From Lawsonibacter faecis (lineage in GTDB: Bacteria > Bacillota > Clostridia > Oscillospirales > Oscillospiraceae), in NCBI RefSeq assembly GCF_014287675.1, contig NZ_JACOPQ010000002.1:248001-312000 (forward strand): a DNA stretch of 64,000 bases, in the 5' to 3' direction. Below, piece by piece: positions 16,483 through 24,515 of this stretch. The position numbers and the translations under genes were made by a program. Numbering within the stretch: position 1 is the first letter of the stretch; each line of letters starts with the position of its first letter. The notes under the pieces are model-generated. The model saw only the letters and a list, made by a program, of their open reading frames with translations, ran no database searches and had not been told where the DNA came from.

Positions 16483-16692
16483 ATGAAACTTACCCGTGAA
16501 CACGTAGCCCTGGTGATCTACGAGGAGCTGAAGGAGTGCGAGGCCATCAAGGACAGCCCCGGCCCGCACCCCTTTGGGCGGTACAGCATCAGGGACTTAC
16601 ATATCGCCGCCATCAATGAGCTGTGGGACCTCGCGCAGCTCCTGGGCGTGAGCAAGAGACTGCATGAGCTGAACGAGGACAGACCCGCCTGA
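16483..16692 (+). CDS. hypothetical small phage protein
   Basis: A 69-residue soluble protein (EHVALVIYEELKECEAIKDS, then RYSIRDLHIAAINELWDLAQ) that I cannot assign. AAGGAGG precedes the ATG. It lies between the coiled-coil gene and the lysis cassette, on the strand opposite to the structural genes. Confidence 0.65.
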   Translation: MKLTREHVALVIYEELKECEAIKDSPGPHPFGRYSIRDLHIAAINELWDLAQLLGVSKRLHELNEDRPA

Positions 16693-16702
16693 TGATAGAC
16701 TG

Positions 16703-16890
16703 TTGGGTGCAGTCCGAAACCTCCTCAGATTGGAGCGGCAAAAGAATGGGCGCGTTCTCATCCCGGCGGACACCGATGTGAGACCCTTCCCCCGGAAGTG
16801 AAGCAGCGCCTTGCGGAACAACAACGCACCTACTTCGGCGCAAAGTTGAGCGCAAAAAGGATGCAGCCGATACCGATAAACCTAACGACG
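16703..16890 (+). pseudogene. possible frameshifted ORF remnant
   Basis: One frame reads LLGAVRNLLRLERQKNGRV then LIPADTDVRPFP up to a run of five C at 16789-16793. The next frame continues with PEVKQRLAEQQRTYFGAKL and SAKRMQPIPINL. The two read naturally as one protein if a base is gained or lost in the C run. No ATG or ribosome site is clear and I do not recognise a family, so this is tentative. Confidence 0.3.
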
Positions 16891-16892
16891 AA

Positions 16893-16940
16893 TAAAGAGA
16901 GCTGGAGACCCGGAGTGATCCGGGTCTCCAGCTCTCTTTA
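16893..16940. terminator. 22-bp perfect hairpin at the end of the lysis operon
   Basis: TAAAGAGAGCTGGAGACC plus CGGA and the exact complement enclose a GTGA loop. It lies at the 3' end of the holin gene and probably terminates the long leftward late transcript; the plus-strand genes may also use it. Confidence 0.88.
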
Positions 16941-17390
16941 TGTCTTGCCCTCAGCCTTGCCGTTGCCGCTCTTCTCCTTCATGGCTTCCAGCATGTTTTT
17001 GAGGAAGGGCGGCAGGGGGACCCCCATCAGGCCCAGGTTCTCCAGGATGCTCAGTCCCTCGTTGGCGATGAAGAACAGGCACACCGCCACACGCACGTAT
17101 GCGGCCCCCAGCAGCTTGTCCAGCCAAACGGCCACCAGCACCAGGGCCAGGATGCCCACCTTTCTCACCAGCCCCTTAAACCCGGCCCGGCTCTCCAGCG
17201 CTCCGCCCTCGCTCTTGGGGGATTTTTTGAACACGGCCGCCACCACCCAGCCGGTGGCGTAGTCCACGGCCATACATCCGATAAGTACCTGCAGCGTCAC
17301 GTCCCAGCCTCCAAACAGGTTTGCAAGGACGCTGCCAATTGCGGCAAGTGTCACCAGCACCATATCCTTAATGTTGACAACGGTCTCCAC
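16938..17390 (-). CDS. phage holin (toxin-secretion/lysis holin family)
   Basis: A 150-residue membrane protein that would open the inner membrane to the endolysin. Hydrophobic segments are DMVLVTLAAIGSVLANLF (near residue 9), LIGCMAVDYATGWVVAAVF (near 36), VGILALVLVAVWLDKLLG (near 78) and VRVAVCLFFIANEGLSIL (near 98). The C-terminus is charged (MKEKSGNGKAEGK), as in holins. The fold matches the TcdE/UtxA-like holin family. It is directly followed upstream by the amidase gene. Confidence 0.9.
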   Translation of the reverse strand: METVVNIKDMVLVTLAAIGSVLANLFGGWDVTLQVLIGCMAVDYATGWVVAAVFKKSPKSEGGALESRAGFKGLVRKVGILALVLVAVWLDKLLGAAYVRVAVCLFFIANEGLSILENLGLMGVPLPPFLKNMLEAMKEKSGNGKAEGKT

Positions 17391-17391
17391 G

Positions 17392-18150
17392 TCACACGCT
17401 CCTTTCCGGCGTCACGGGCCTATCGGCCATGTTGAACATCATCTGGAGCGTCACCAGGAGGTCGTCCGTCAGGTGGAGCCTGCCCGCGCCGTCGCCTCTG
17501 ATAATGCCGGTCTCCACCGCCCGCCTCACAAGCCCCTGCGCCCACTTCGGCACCTCGTCCATATCCGTGTATACCCTGGGCTGCGCGGACCTCACGGCCT
17601 CGTCCACGAGGGCCTGCACCTCTTGCCTGGTCATTTCGCTTCCCTCCAATCGCTTTTTAAACGTCTCCCACGCCGCCCCGTCGTTGACGTAGGGCGCTGG
17701 GCAAATCTTGCCGGTTACGTCGTAATGGCGGAGCACATGGGCGGCGTCGATGCCGTGCCGGGCCATGATATCCCGGGCCAGCTCCACCGTCCTGTCCACG
17801 GTCTCCGGGTCAAAGTACCACTTCCCCGCCCCGTCCCGGTGGCAGCACATCTCAATGCCGATGCTGTTGGCGTTGCGGCAGTCGGGATGCCTGTACCTGC
17901 CGTCGCTGCGGCCGCAGTGGGAGGCCACGCAGTCCTCCGCCACGCTGGCCCACACGTCCGCGCCGTCCTCGGTGTGGCCGACAAAGTAGTGGGCGCTGGC
18001 CCCGATGCCCGGCGTGTTGTGGTAGTACCATGCGTTCTGTCGGGCGTCTCCCAGCGCTCCGACATAGTGGATCACCAGCCACCGGACCGGCTTCACCCGC
18101 CTGCCCTGATGGTTTCTGGGGTTGCAGGGGTAGTCCTTGCGTATCTCCAT
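17392..18150 (-). CDS. phage endolysin: N-acetylmuramoyl-L-alanine amidase
   Basis: A 252-residue endolysin that cleaves the bond between N-acetylmuramic acid and the stem peptide. The amidase_2 domain spans about residues 15-165, with zinc-ligand histidines in LVIHYVG and HVLRHYDVTGKICPAPY. A C-terminal part (residues 185-245) contains VPKWAQGLVRRAVETGIIRG, reminiscent of an SLH-type wall-binding repeat. The start at 18150 overlaps the stop of the upstream gene (TGATG), so the two are translationally coupled. The holin follows after one base. Confidence 0.93.
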   Translation of the reverse strand: MEIRKDYPCNPRNHQGRRVKPVRWLVIHYVGALGDARQNAWYYHNTPGIGASAHYFVGHTEDGADVWASVAEDCVASHCGRSDGRYRHPDCRNANSIGIEMCCHRDGAGKWYFDPETVDRTVELARDIMARHGIDAAHVLRHYDVTGKICPAPYVNDGAAWETFKKRLEGSEMTRQEVQALVDEAVRSAQPRVYTDMDEVPKWAQGLVRRAVETGIIRGDGAGRLHLTDDLLVTLQMMFNMADRPVTPERSV

Positions 18151-18884
18151 CACTGCTCCACCTCCTGGATAAATCCGGGGTATCCCTTGGCCTTCAGCTC
18201 GTCCCGCAGACGCTCCGCGTTGGCCTTGACGGAGAACGCCCCCACTTGGACCCTGTACAGGGTCTTGGGCTCCTCCCGCGTCTCCCTGGGAAACACCAGC
18301 AGCCACCCCCGGCAGATGCGTTTTTGGCTGGGCTGCACGTCCATCCCCGGCCCGAGGCTCCCCTGGCTGCTCCAGGAGCCGTCCCAACGCAGGATGTCCA
18401 CGCACCCGGCCCCCAGCATGGCCGCCACGGCCTCCTCGCCGGTCAGGCCCGCGTCCCTGGAGGCCAGCAGGCACACCACCGAGCCGTCTCCCTTGACGCC
18501 CGTATACGTCACTCCGTTTCGGCTGTAGGCGGTCTTGTTGTTGAGCCGCCCGCCCAGATACGCCGCCTGGCCTGCCGCCGCATAGTCCCACTCGGCGTCC
18601 TCCTTCCAGCCGGTGGAGACCCGCCCGGCAGCGTCGATGCAAATGCCGGGGAAGTCGTATTTCTCGTAGACCCATTTGCCCCGGAGCATCACGCCGCCGT
18701 TCTGGTGGTCAAAGTACTTCACCCCGGCGCCGGGCTGAGCCGCCAGCGCGAAATACCACAGATTGATGATGGCACAGCACCCGGTCCGCTTCTTAATCTC
18801 CTGCCACGTCAGGCGGTCCACGTTATCAAAAAGCTCAAAGCGGTACTTGTCCTGGGGGTAGGTCGCTATCTTGTAATTGCTCAT
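18150..18884 (-). CDS. phosphodiester glycosidase-like protein with SPOR domain
   Basis: A 244-residue protein. Residues 10-185 resemble the NAGPA/phosphodiester-glycosidase fold (NGVTYTGVKGDGSVVCLLAS, then DILRWDGSWSSQG near the substrate loop). The last 40 residues are a SPOR domain (YRVQVGAFSVKANAERLRDE), which binds denuded glycan. Together with the coupled amidase it is probably part of the lysis or wall-penetration machinery. No signal peptide is present, so export would need the holin or virion. Confidence 0.78.
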   Translation of the reverse strand: MSNYKIATYPQDKYRFELFDNVDRLTWQEIKKRTGCCAIINLWYFALAAQPGAGVKYFDHQNGGVMLRGKWVYEKYDFPGICIDAAGRVSTGWKEDAEWDYAAAGQAAYLGGRLNNKTAYSRNGVTYTGVKGDGSVVCLLASRDAGLTGEEAVAAMLGAGCVDILRWDGSWSSQGSLGPGMDVQPSQKRICRGWLLVFPRETREEPKTLYRVQVGAFSVKANAERLRDELKAKGYPGFIQEVEQ

Positions 18885-18934
18885 ATGTATCTCACCTCAC
18901 TCCCGCCGTGGCGGGTGGTTTTGCCGTAGTCGGG

Positions 18935-20038
18935 TCAGCCGATGGCAATATAGTCGTACACAAGGTCGCTCTGGTTGAGCTGCTGCGAATCTCCATCGGC
19001 ATACCAGCTCAGGCCGTCAGACCTCCATGTGATGTTGGCCTTATAGAGAGTATTGCCTATGACCGCCGTCTTCCCCTTTGGTGTGCCGGACACCCACCCG
19101 AAGCCGCCGTAAGACTCCTCTGCCCGGCATGTTATAATCACCAGCTTAGGCGCAAAGCCAAGCGTCAAGGCATTGGGGTTGCTGGCCCCGTACTTTCCCG
19201 TCCCCGTATAGCTCCCGGCGGCTGTCTTCACGCCGCCGATTACCTGTTCTTCCGGGATATACAGCGGGGTTCCGTGCGCGTCCGTGATGAAGGTCGGCAC
19301 TGACGCTGTAAAAGTATCGGGCAAAACAATACAGGGGCGGATGGTGTATGCGCCCGAACCGGTGCCCCGGCGTGCCTCTCCTGTCGTGCCGACAAGCAAT
19401 ATGCTTGTTGCTCCGGTGCTGCTATGGCAGTACGGGGAGCGGGTCTCCCAATTTTGAGCGGTACCGCTCATAAGCCCGATTCGTTTTTTGTTTGCTTCAG
19501 TTGTTTCTCCACTCAAAAAGTAGGCGAATTTGGCGCCCTCTGCGGGGAAGGTGGCGCCGTCAGAGGCCGATTTTGTCAACCCCAGCTCATACCCGGACGG
19601 GAGCCATACCTTTGCAGCCAATCCACTCTCCCCGGACGTAACCGCCGTTCCATTTCCGCTCCCCGCCCGGTAGGGTATCTTGACCTGCTTTATTGCAGCC
19701 TGAACATCAGCGTCCAGCTTCGCAATGAAGGTATTGTTGAGGTAAGTATGGATAGTGCTGTTGGCGTAGTCGTTTACGTCGGCACTGTGCCATTGGCGCT
19801 TTTCGTAGATATCCTTCATCAGCAAAACAGTACCGCCGGTAAAGGTGCTGGAGTAGATGCCGGAGGGCTTCCCGTGATGGACCACGATCCACTCTCTGGG
19901 CGCTCCGTCCACCTTGAGCACGATGGTCTCCCCCACCGCCACGCTCCCCAACGTGACCGGCGTCTTCTGCGCCAACACCATTTTCTCCAACACGGAGGGC
20001 GGCGCGGCCCGCTGGCCTACTAGCTGACCTCTAGCCAT
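18935..20038 (-). CDS. phage tail-tip protein with DUF6273-like region
   Basis: A 367-residue protein. It opens with RGQLVGQR and a Pro/Ala segment, followed by a region (about residues 25-260) like DUF6273, with WIVVHHGKPSGIY, SADVNDYANSTIHTYLNNTF and the end RPCIVLPDTF. A C-terminal beta-rich module (residues 275-367) ends in LVYDYIAIG. Both ends resemble the smaller protein at 20567-20938, so this is probably a receptor-binding or tail-tip protein. The ATG is preceded by AAAAAGGAGG. Confidence 0.7.
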   Translation of the reverse strand: MARGQLVGQRAAPPSVLEKMVLAQKTPVTLGSVAVGETIVLKVDGAPREWIVVHHGKPSGIYSSTFTGGTVLLMKDIYEKRQWHSADVNDYANSTIHTYLNNTFIAKLDADVQAAIKQVKIPYRAGSGNGTAVTSGESGLAAKVWLPSGYELGLTKSASDGATFPAEGAKFAYFLSGETTEANKKRIGLMSGTAQNWETRSPYCHSSTGATSILLVGTTGEARRGTGSGAYTIRPCIVLPDTFTASVPTFITDAHGTPLYIPEEQVIGGVKTAAGSYTGTGKYGASNPNALTLGFAPKLVIITCRAEESYGGFGWVSGTPKGKTAVIGNTLYKANITWRSDGLSWYADGDSQQLNQSDLVYDYIAIG

Positions 20039-20124
20039 GCTGCACCTCCTTTTTGTCCACAATCCGGGTCCGGGCTACCCTGTAATAAGAGTGCCCCCCC
20101 CCGGTAATTTTTGATAATTCTCAT
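20020..20124 (-). CDS. tiny ORF broken by a 9-G tract
   Basis: The ATG overlaps the stop of the xkdX-like gene (ATGA). As given, the frame encodes 34 residues and ends inside the next gene. A run of nine G (complement of 20094-20102) lies at codons 8-11. With eight G the frame would read MRIIKNYRGGHSYYRV, then ARTRIVDKKEVQHG, and stop at a TAG that overlaps the start of the next gene, a more natural arrangement. With ten G it would stop after 16 codons. Confidence 0.45.
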   Translation of the reverse strand: MRIIKNYRGGALLLQGSPDPDCGQKGGAAWLEVS

Positions 20125-20270
20125 TGCTTGCCCTCCTCTGTGGAGTTCTCCACAGCCGTGATTTCGTCCGCCTCGGCCCGGCTCAACCGCCCGGCCTCCA
20201 CCAGCGCATTGATGCGCTCCGCGCCCCACAGCCTGGGGTAATATTTCTTCGCCAGCTCGTACACGCTCAC
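20121..20270 (-). CDS. xkdX: XkdX-family phage protein
   Basis: A 49-residue protein starting at a GTG that overlaps the upstream stop codon (GTGA). The sequence SVYELAKKYYPRLWGAERI then ALVEAGRLSRAEADEIT matches the XkdX pattern of a short helix, a Tyr/Trp-rich segment and a final EIT. In PBSX-like phages it sits among tail-fibre genes, as here. Function unknown. Confidence 0.82.
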   Translation of the reverse strand: MSVYELAKKYYPRLWGAERINALVEAGRLSRAEADEITAVENSTEEGKQ

Positions 20271-20560
20271 AGGCTCACCCCCTGCAGCGCCGCCAGATAG
20301 TCGATATCCGCCCGGTTGCGCTCCTCCAGCGTGGGCTCCGGCTCCGGCAGCGGCTCCGGCGCGGGCCGCTCGGTGGGCGTCACCCCCACCAGCTTCCCGC
20401 CCTCAATGGTCAGGTCGCAGTATCCGCAGGTATCCCATGCCGCCGCCTCCAGATGGGCGGGGACCTCTATGTACCCCTCCAGCCAGCAGGCCCTCCGGCC
20501 GCTCTGCTGCTCAATCCGGTGCAGGCCGTTCCCAACTGAGTCAATCTGAATGATGGTCAT
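20267..20560 (-). CDS. XkdW-like small tail-region protein
   Basis: A 97-residue protein just upstream of the XkdX homologue, the position of XkdW in PBSX. It has an N-terminal beta segment (MTIIQIDSVGNGLHRIEQQS), a linker with PAPEPLPEPEPTLEERN and a C-terminal helix. Function is inferred only from position. Confidence 0.6.
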   Translation of the reverse strand: MTIIQIDSVGNGLHRIEQQSGRRACWLEGYIEVPAHLEAAAWDTCGYCDLTIEGGKLVGVTPTERPAPEPLPEPEPTLEERNRADIDYLAALQGVSL

Positions 20561-20566
20561 ATTACG

Positions 20567-20938
20567 CTAGCCTCCTGTCTTGATAGCTACATAGTTGTAA
20601 ACGCTGGGGCTGCTATTGACTACAACATCCGACCGGGTAAAGGATTTAACTAAAAACCCATTGGCCGTGCAAGTGATATAGTCCTTGGCCGAGTCCTTGC
20701 CTGATGCGTAGTTTGCAGGACTCCCGGATACTGCAAGCCCGCCATAGTGCATAGAAAAGCCGGAGTTCTGGAAAGCCATGCTGCCATCTGCCATCACCAG
20801 CAGCACAATATCAGGCTGAAATCCAAGGTTAATCGTCCGTGTTTCCGCGTCGTCGCCCTGGTAGGAGCCGTACACAATCCTGCCCCGCAGGGCGGCGGGC
20901 GCGGGCATTCTCTGCCCGACGACAGTCCCTCTGCTCAT
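20567..20938 (-). CDS. small tail-tip protein, paralogue of the 18935-20038 gene ends
   Basis: A 123-residue protein beginning RGTVVGQRMPAPAALRGRIV and ending SVYNYVAIKTGG. The start and the beta-rich C-terminal module resemble the two ends of the larger tail-tip protein downstream, as if a central domain had been inserted there. AGGGAC-type sequence lies around the ATG, which overlaps the upstream stop. Probably a tail-tip or fibre-end subunit. Confidence 0.6.
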   Translation of the reverse strand: MSRGTVVGQRMPAPAALRGRIVYGSYQGDDAETRTINLGFQPDIVLLVMADGSMAFQNSGFSMHYGGLAVSGSPANYASGKDSAKDYITCTANGFLVKSFTRSDVVVNSSPSVYNYVAIKTGG

Positions 20939-21597
20939 CGTATCACCTCAATTCCAACACTCATCGCTGCGGACGGCTTGGCCGTCTGCTTGCAGTAGAA
21001 TGTCACCTTGCCCGCCGCGCTGTCCACGTAGGGCTCCAGCGTGTCCCAGGCGTCCATCTGGGCCGCCGTGGTCCCCGTCAGCCGGGCCTTGGGCACGTCC
21101 GCAGCCAGCATCCAGCTCACCGTAACCGCCTGGCTCCAGTTCCCCGCGCTCCCCGTCCACCCGGTGGTGCTCAGCGTCCCCGTTGCCGTCTTCCGCTCCG
21201 CCTTGGCGCTCAGCGCAGTGGACAGCCCCGTCACATCCCCCGTTCCATGCGTGTGCGCTGTCGGCGTCATGCTGGCGGGGAAGTCGGTAATCTGGCTCCT
21301 GGTATGTGTGTGGCTCAGCGCGGCGTACACCGTGCCCAGCTTCGCCTTCATAGCCGTGATCAGGTTGGCAAAGGTGATCCGCTTGGTGGCGGAGCTGGCC
21401 GCCGAATCCAGCAGCGGCAGGGCGTCCGCGTCGGCCAGCGTGGTCTTCGCCGCCGCGCCGCTGAGCTTTGCCTCCTTTTCGTCGCTCAGCCCCTTCAGCG
21501 CGGCGTCGATGGCCGCCGCGTTGGCGTTGAGTATTTCAATATCCACGGTGTCGGTTCCGTCCGGCATATTGAGCTGATAGTTGGTCGTCTTTCTCAT
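20935..21597 (-). CDS. tail fibre protein
   Basis: A 220-residue fibre subunit. It starts RKTTNYQLNMPDGTDTVDIE, a common fibre start. Short repeats with His-Thr-His (SHTHTRSQITDFPASM and AHTHGTGDVTGLSTAL) follow, the metal-binding stretches of trimeric phage fibres. The segment KTTLADADALPLLDSAASSA recurs almost unchanged in the fibre at 22888-23877, so the genes share modules. It would trimerise on the baseplate and contact the host surface. Confidence 0.8.
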   Translation of the reverse strand: MRKTTNYQLNMPDGTDTVDIEILNANAAAIDAALKGLSDEKEAKLSGAAAKTTLADADALPLLDSAASSATKRITFANLITAMKAKLGTVYAALSHTHTRSQITDFPASMTPTAHTHGTGDVTGLSTALSAKAERKTATGTLSTTGWTGSAGNWSQAVTVSWMLAADVPKARLTGTTAAQMDAWDTLEPYVDSAAGKVTFYCKQTAKPSAAMSVGIEVIR

Positions 21598-21610
21598 TTT
21601 CCGCTCCCCT

Positions 21611-22219
21611 CTAAAGGATTCTCAGCCGGTCCCATGTGCTGCTCCCCGCCTCGGTCCATGTGACGGCTGCCAGGTTGTCCCAGACGTTGTAAAGGTACTC
21701 GAAAGAAAACGCCAGGTGGGCGGGCTTGGCCTCCACCACGGCCTCCTCCAGCCCCTTGATGTTGGCGGGGACGCCCTTCACGCCCACGAACTTGATCACA
21801 AAGCGGTACTCCTCCGGGTAGACGATCACCTCCGCCTCGCCGTTGGCAAAGGCGGAGGCCACGTTGACCAGGGCCTGCCGCGTAGTGGTCCCGGCCCCCC
21901 GGAGCTTGGCCTTAACCCGCTCCCGGCGGAATGCGTAGGTCTTCCCGGCGTCGCTCTCCAGGCCAAAGGCCCGCTCCCAGTAGACGAGGCCCCATGTGGC
22001 GGTCTCCAGCGCAAGCTGCCTTGCAAAGCCGTCAAACCATGCCCGCAGCCGCCCGGCCTGCCAGCCCATCACGCCCTGGAGAGCCTGCATCTCCTCGCTC
22101 CCCCGCCACTGCGGTGGGATTCTGGACAGGAGGTCCACTGGCCGGGCGTCGTCGCCGCCGGGCCCGGCGTCGCTCAGGCCGTAGCCCGCAGCGCCATAGC
22201 GCCCTTCGCCGTACTTCAT
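21611..22219 (-). CDS. baseplate protein of the XkdU/YmfQ (DUF2313) family
   Basis: A 202-residue protein with the DUF2313 pattern: LLSRIPPQWRGSEEMQALQG at the start, ETATWGLVYWERAFGLESDA in the middle and the YRFVIKFVGVKGVPANIKGL strand pair near residue 140. It follows the baseplate J gene in Mu- and PBSX-type tails and helps build the tip. AAAGGGG lies upstream of the ATG, which overlaps the previous stop. Confidence 0.85.
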   Translation of the reverse strand: MKYGEGRYGAAGYGLSDAGPGGDDARPVDLLSRIPPQWRGSEEMQALQGVMGWQAGRLRAWFDGFARQLALETATWGLVYWERAFGLESDAGKTYAFRRERVKAKLRGAGTTTRQALVNVASAFANGEAEVIVYPEEYRFVIKFVGVKGVPANIKGLEEAVVEAKPAHLAFSFEYLYNVWDNLAAVTWTEAGSSTWDRLRIL

Positions 22220-22878
22220 CAGCCGCCGCCCCCCTTTAGGGCGTCCCAGGTCAGGCCCCCGGTGGGGAGATAGCCGGTGTGGGTGTGCCCCGTGTCCGCC
22301 TTGCCGTCCAGCGCCCCGCTCAGCCCGGTCACGTTGGCCATGGTGTGCAGGTGGGAATTATCCTTGACGGCGGGGCTTGGATAGGTCCCCTCCAGATCCC
22401 CCCCGGCCGGGCCGGAGGGCGGCAGGCTGGACGGCACGCCGGGTATGGTGGGCTTGTCGCTCAGGTCGTTGTAGCTCCCGCTGAAGGCAACGGTCTTCAG
22501 GTCCGCGAACCATTTCATGACCTTCCCCAGGAGCACGGAGAGCTTTTCACCGCTCACCAGATTGGCCCGCGCCCCCGCCTGCGTGAAAGTGGGCGTTTGG
22601 TCGTTGGTGGCCACGTTTGGGACGCTCTCCAGCCCCACATCCGCCTTGGAGGGCGTCCAAGTGCTGGGCCTTGCCCCCACCTGTGCCGCCGTTACGCCGT
22701 GGGGGTTGCTCTTGCTCACGGCATGGGCAATGAGGTCGGCGTCCTTTGCCATCGGCACGTTTTCCGTCCCGGTGCCGAGGTACAGCTTTTTCTCATCGGT
22801 CACAAAGCCCGGCTCGCCCTCCGACAGGATGGGCAGCTTTGCCTTGGCCCCTCTTTTCAGTTGCAGCTTACGGCTCAT
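22219..22878 (-). CDS. tail fibre with head-fibre-like N-terminus
   Basis: A 219-residue fibre protein. Residues 1-45 (KLQLKRGAKAKLPILSEGEP, then KKLYLGTGTENVPMA) match the attachment module found in many Firmicutes phage fibres. A Gly/Pro-rich shaft and two His-rich turns (NSHLHTMANVTGLSG and GHTHTGYLPTGGL) follow. It overlaps its neighbour by one base. Confidence 0.78.
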   Translation of the reverse strand: MSRKLQLKRGAKAKLPILSEGEPGFVTDEKKLYLGTGTENVPMAKDADLIAHAVSKSNPHGVTAAQVGARPSTWTPSKADVGLESVPNVATNDQTPTFTQAGARANLVSGEKLSVLLGKVMKWFADLKTVAFSGSYNDLSDKPTIPGVPSSLPPSGPAGGDLEGTYPSPAVKDNSHLHTMANVTGLSGALDGKADTGHTHTGYLPTGGLTWDALKGGGG

Positions 22879-22887
22879 AGGCCCTCC

Positions 22888-23877
22888 TTAAAACGTCCCG
22901 CCGTCGATATCGCCCACGCTCAGCACCCCGGAGGCCATGGCAAGCCCGGCCCCCACCTTCACGCCGCCCAGGACGCTGGCCGAAGCCGTGGGCAGGGTGT
23001 AAACCGTGTCCTGCCCCGGGATGCCCAAGGCCGTAATATCGGACTTTGCCACCGCCGTGGCCGCGCTCACATGCCCGGTAGCGTCCACCGTCACCTTGTA
23101 AAGCCCGGCGGTCTTGGCCGTGTAGGCGGGATGCACGTACTTGTTGTACAGAGCGTCAAAATAGGTCTTCAGCGCCGCTTTCAGCGTGGAGAATTTGACC
23201 TTCTTCGTGGCGCTCGACGCGGCGCTGTCCAGTGCCGCCAGCAGATCCGCGTCCGCCAGCGAGGTCTTCTCCGCAGCGTTTTTTAAGAGTGCCTCCTTGC
23301 CGGAAATTTGTGTCGTAATCGTCGCGGCAAAGTTCGGGTCGTTGCCCAGGGCGTCGGCCAGCTCCTTGAGGGTGTCCAGAGCCTCGGGTGCGGAAGCCAC
23401 CAGGGCGGACACCTTGGCCGCCACCTGCGCCTCGGTCTGGTACGCGCTGTCGTTGGTGAGCTGGGACACCTTCGTGGGCAGCCCCGTCACTTTGCTGGCC
23501 GGAATGCTGGGCAGGTCCTCAATGGTCAGCGCCGCCCCCGCCGTCACCCGGCCCTTTGCATCAACGGTGAGCTTGGTGTAGGTCCCCGCCGTCAGCCCGC
23601 TCATGGTGGCCAGGGTCAGCACCAGCTCCACCGCCTGGGTGCCGTCAAAGGGAACCGCCGGGCTTGTGGCGTCTCCGCTGATCGAAAACTCCCGGGCATT
23701 CATCAGCTTCACCGCCTGGTCCGATGTGCCGCCCTTCGGGTTGATATGAACCTTGCCTGCCGTGGTTCCGATATAGACATTTCCAGTGTCCAGGGCTACG
23801 GCCATCTCGCCCTCGGATAGGACCAGATTCTCCACACCGACCTGAGCGCCTCGCTTAATTCGGATTCTTCCCGCCAT
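22888..23877 (-). CDS. large tail fibre protein
   Basis: A 329-residue fibre protein. It begins with the same fibre-attachment module (IRIKRGAQVGVENLVLSEGE, then NVYIGTTAGKVHINP). The shaft contains alternating short strands, KTSLADADLLAALDSAASSA (a module shared with the fibre at 20935) and YTKLTVDAKGRVTAGAALT repeats. Likely a trimeric side fibre; receptor unknown. Confidence 0.8.
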   Translation of the reverse strand: MAGRIRIKRGAQVGVENLVLSEGEMAVALDTGNVYIGTTAGKVHINPKGGTSDQAVKLMNAREFSISGDATSPAVPFDGTQAVELVLTLATMSGLTAGTYTKLTVDAKGRVTAGAALTIEDLPSIPASKVTGLPTKVSQLTNDSAYQTEAQVAAKVSALVASAPEALDTLKELADALGNDPNFAATITTQISGKEALLKNAAEKTSLADADLLAALDSAASSATKKVKFSTLKAALKTYFDALYNKYVHPAYTAKTAGLYKVTVDATGHVSAATAVAKSDITALGIPGQDTVYTLPTASASVLGGVKVGAGLAMASGVLSVGDIDGGTF

Positions 23878-23891
23878 GGTTTATTTCCCTC

Positions 23892-24515
23892 CTATGTTCC
23901 GTTTCCATCGATATCCAAATTTTGATGAGCCATTGGATTTGCCATGTGCTCCTCCAACGTCTGGGACGTGTCTGCTGCCGCCGAATAGTTCCCGTCCACC
24001 AGCATCCACGGGTGGGCCGTCCGGGAGGTCTCGTGCAGCGTCAGGGCATCCGCGTCGTCAAACGTCCCGAAGTCGATATCGCCGGACACCACCTCCGCCG
24101 GTAGCTGCTCCACGGGCACCGTCCCGCCCACCAGGTCGGCCTTGCGCTTCAGCGCTCCGTCCAGTGCCAGCCGGTCGGCCTCGGCCTCCGCCGCCAGGCC
24201 CTCCAGGTCCCCCTGGAGCTGGTTGATATCATCGGCCTCCACCACGTCGCCGGTGGTCTCGTAGCTGAGATAGAGCACATCCGCCGCCGCGAAGACCCGC
24301 AGCCACAGCTTCCACTCGGCCCCGTCCCGGATTTCGGTGGTGTAGTTGAGCACCTTCTCCCCCTGCCGCCCCGGCAGGGTGTAGATTTCAATGGTGGCCG
24401 GGTCCACGTTGTCGTGCCCCGGCCAGCCCTCCCAGCGCCCGCCGGAGAGGGTCAGCGCCTCGTCGGCAATCACGTAGGGGGTATCCCTGCGGTTGAGCTT
24501 GGCGGTGTACCTCAC
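23892..24515 (-). CDS. baseplate-fibre connector protein
   Basis: A 207-residue protein starting RYTAKLNRRDTPYVIADEAL. The first 100 residues are beta-rich. Residues 110-145 form a coiled-coil-like helix (DINQLQGDLEGLAAEAEADR), and a fibre-like HETSRTAHPWMLVDGNY follows. It lies between baseplate J and the fibres, which suggests that it links them. It overlaps the baseplate J gene by 4 bases. Confidence 0.6.
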   Translation of the reverse strand: MRYTAKLNRRDTPYVIADEALTLSGGRWEGWPGHDNVDPATIEIYTLPGRQGEKVLNYTTEIRDGAEWKLWLRVFAAADVLYLSYETTGDVVEADDINQLQGDLEGLAAEAEADRLALDGALKRKADLVGGTVPVEQLPAEVVSGDIDFGTFDDADALTLHETSRTAHPWMLVDGNYSAAADTSQTLEEHMANPMAHQNLDIDGNGT

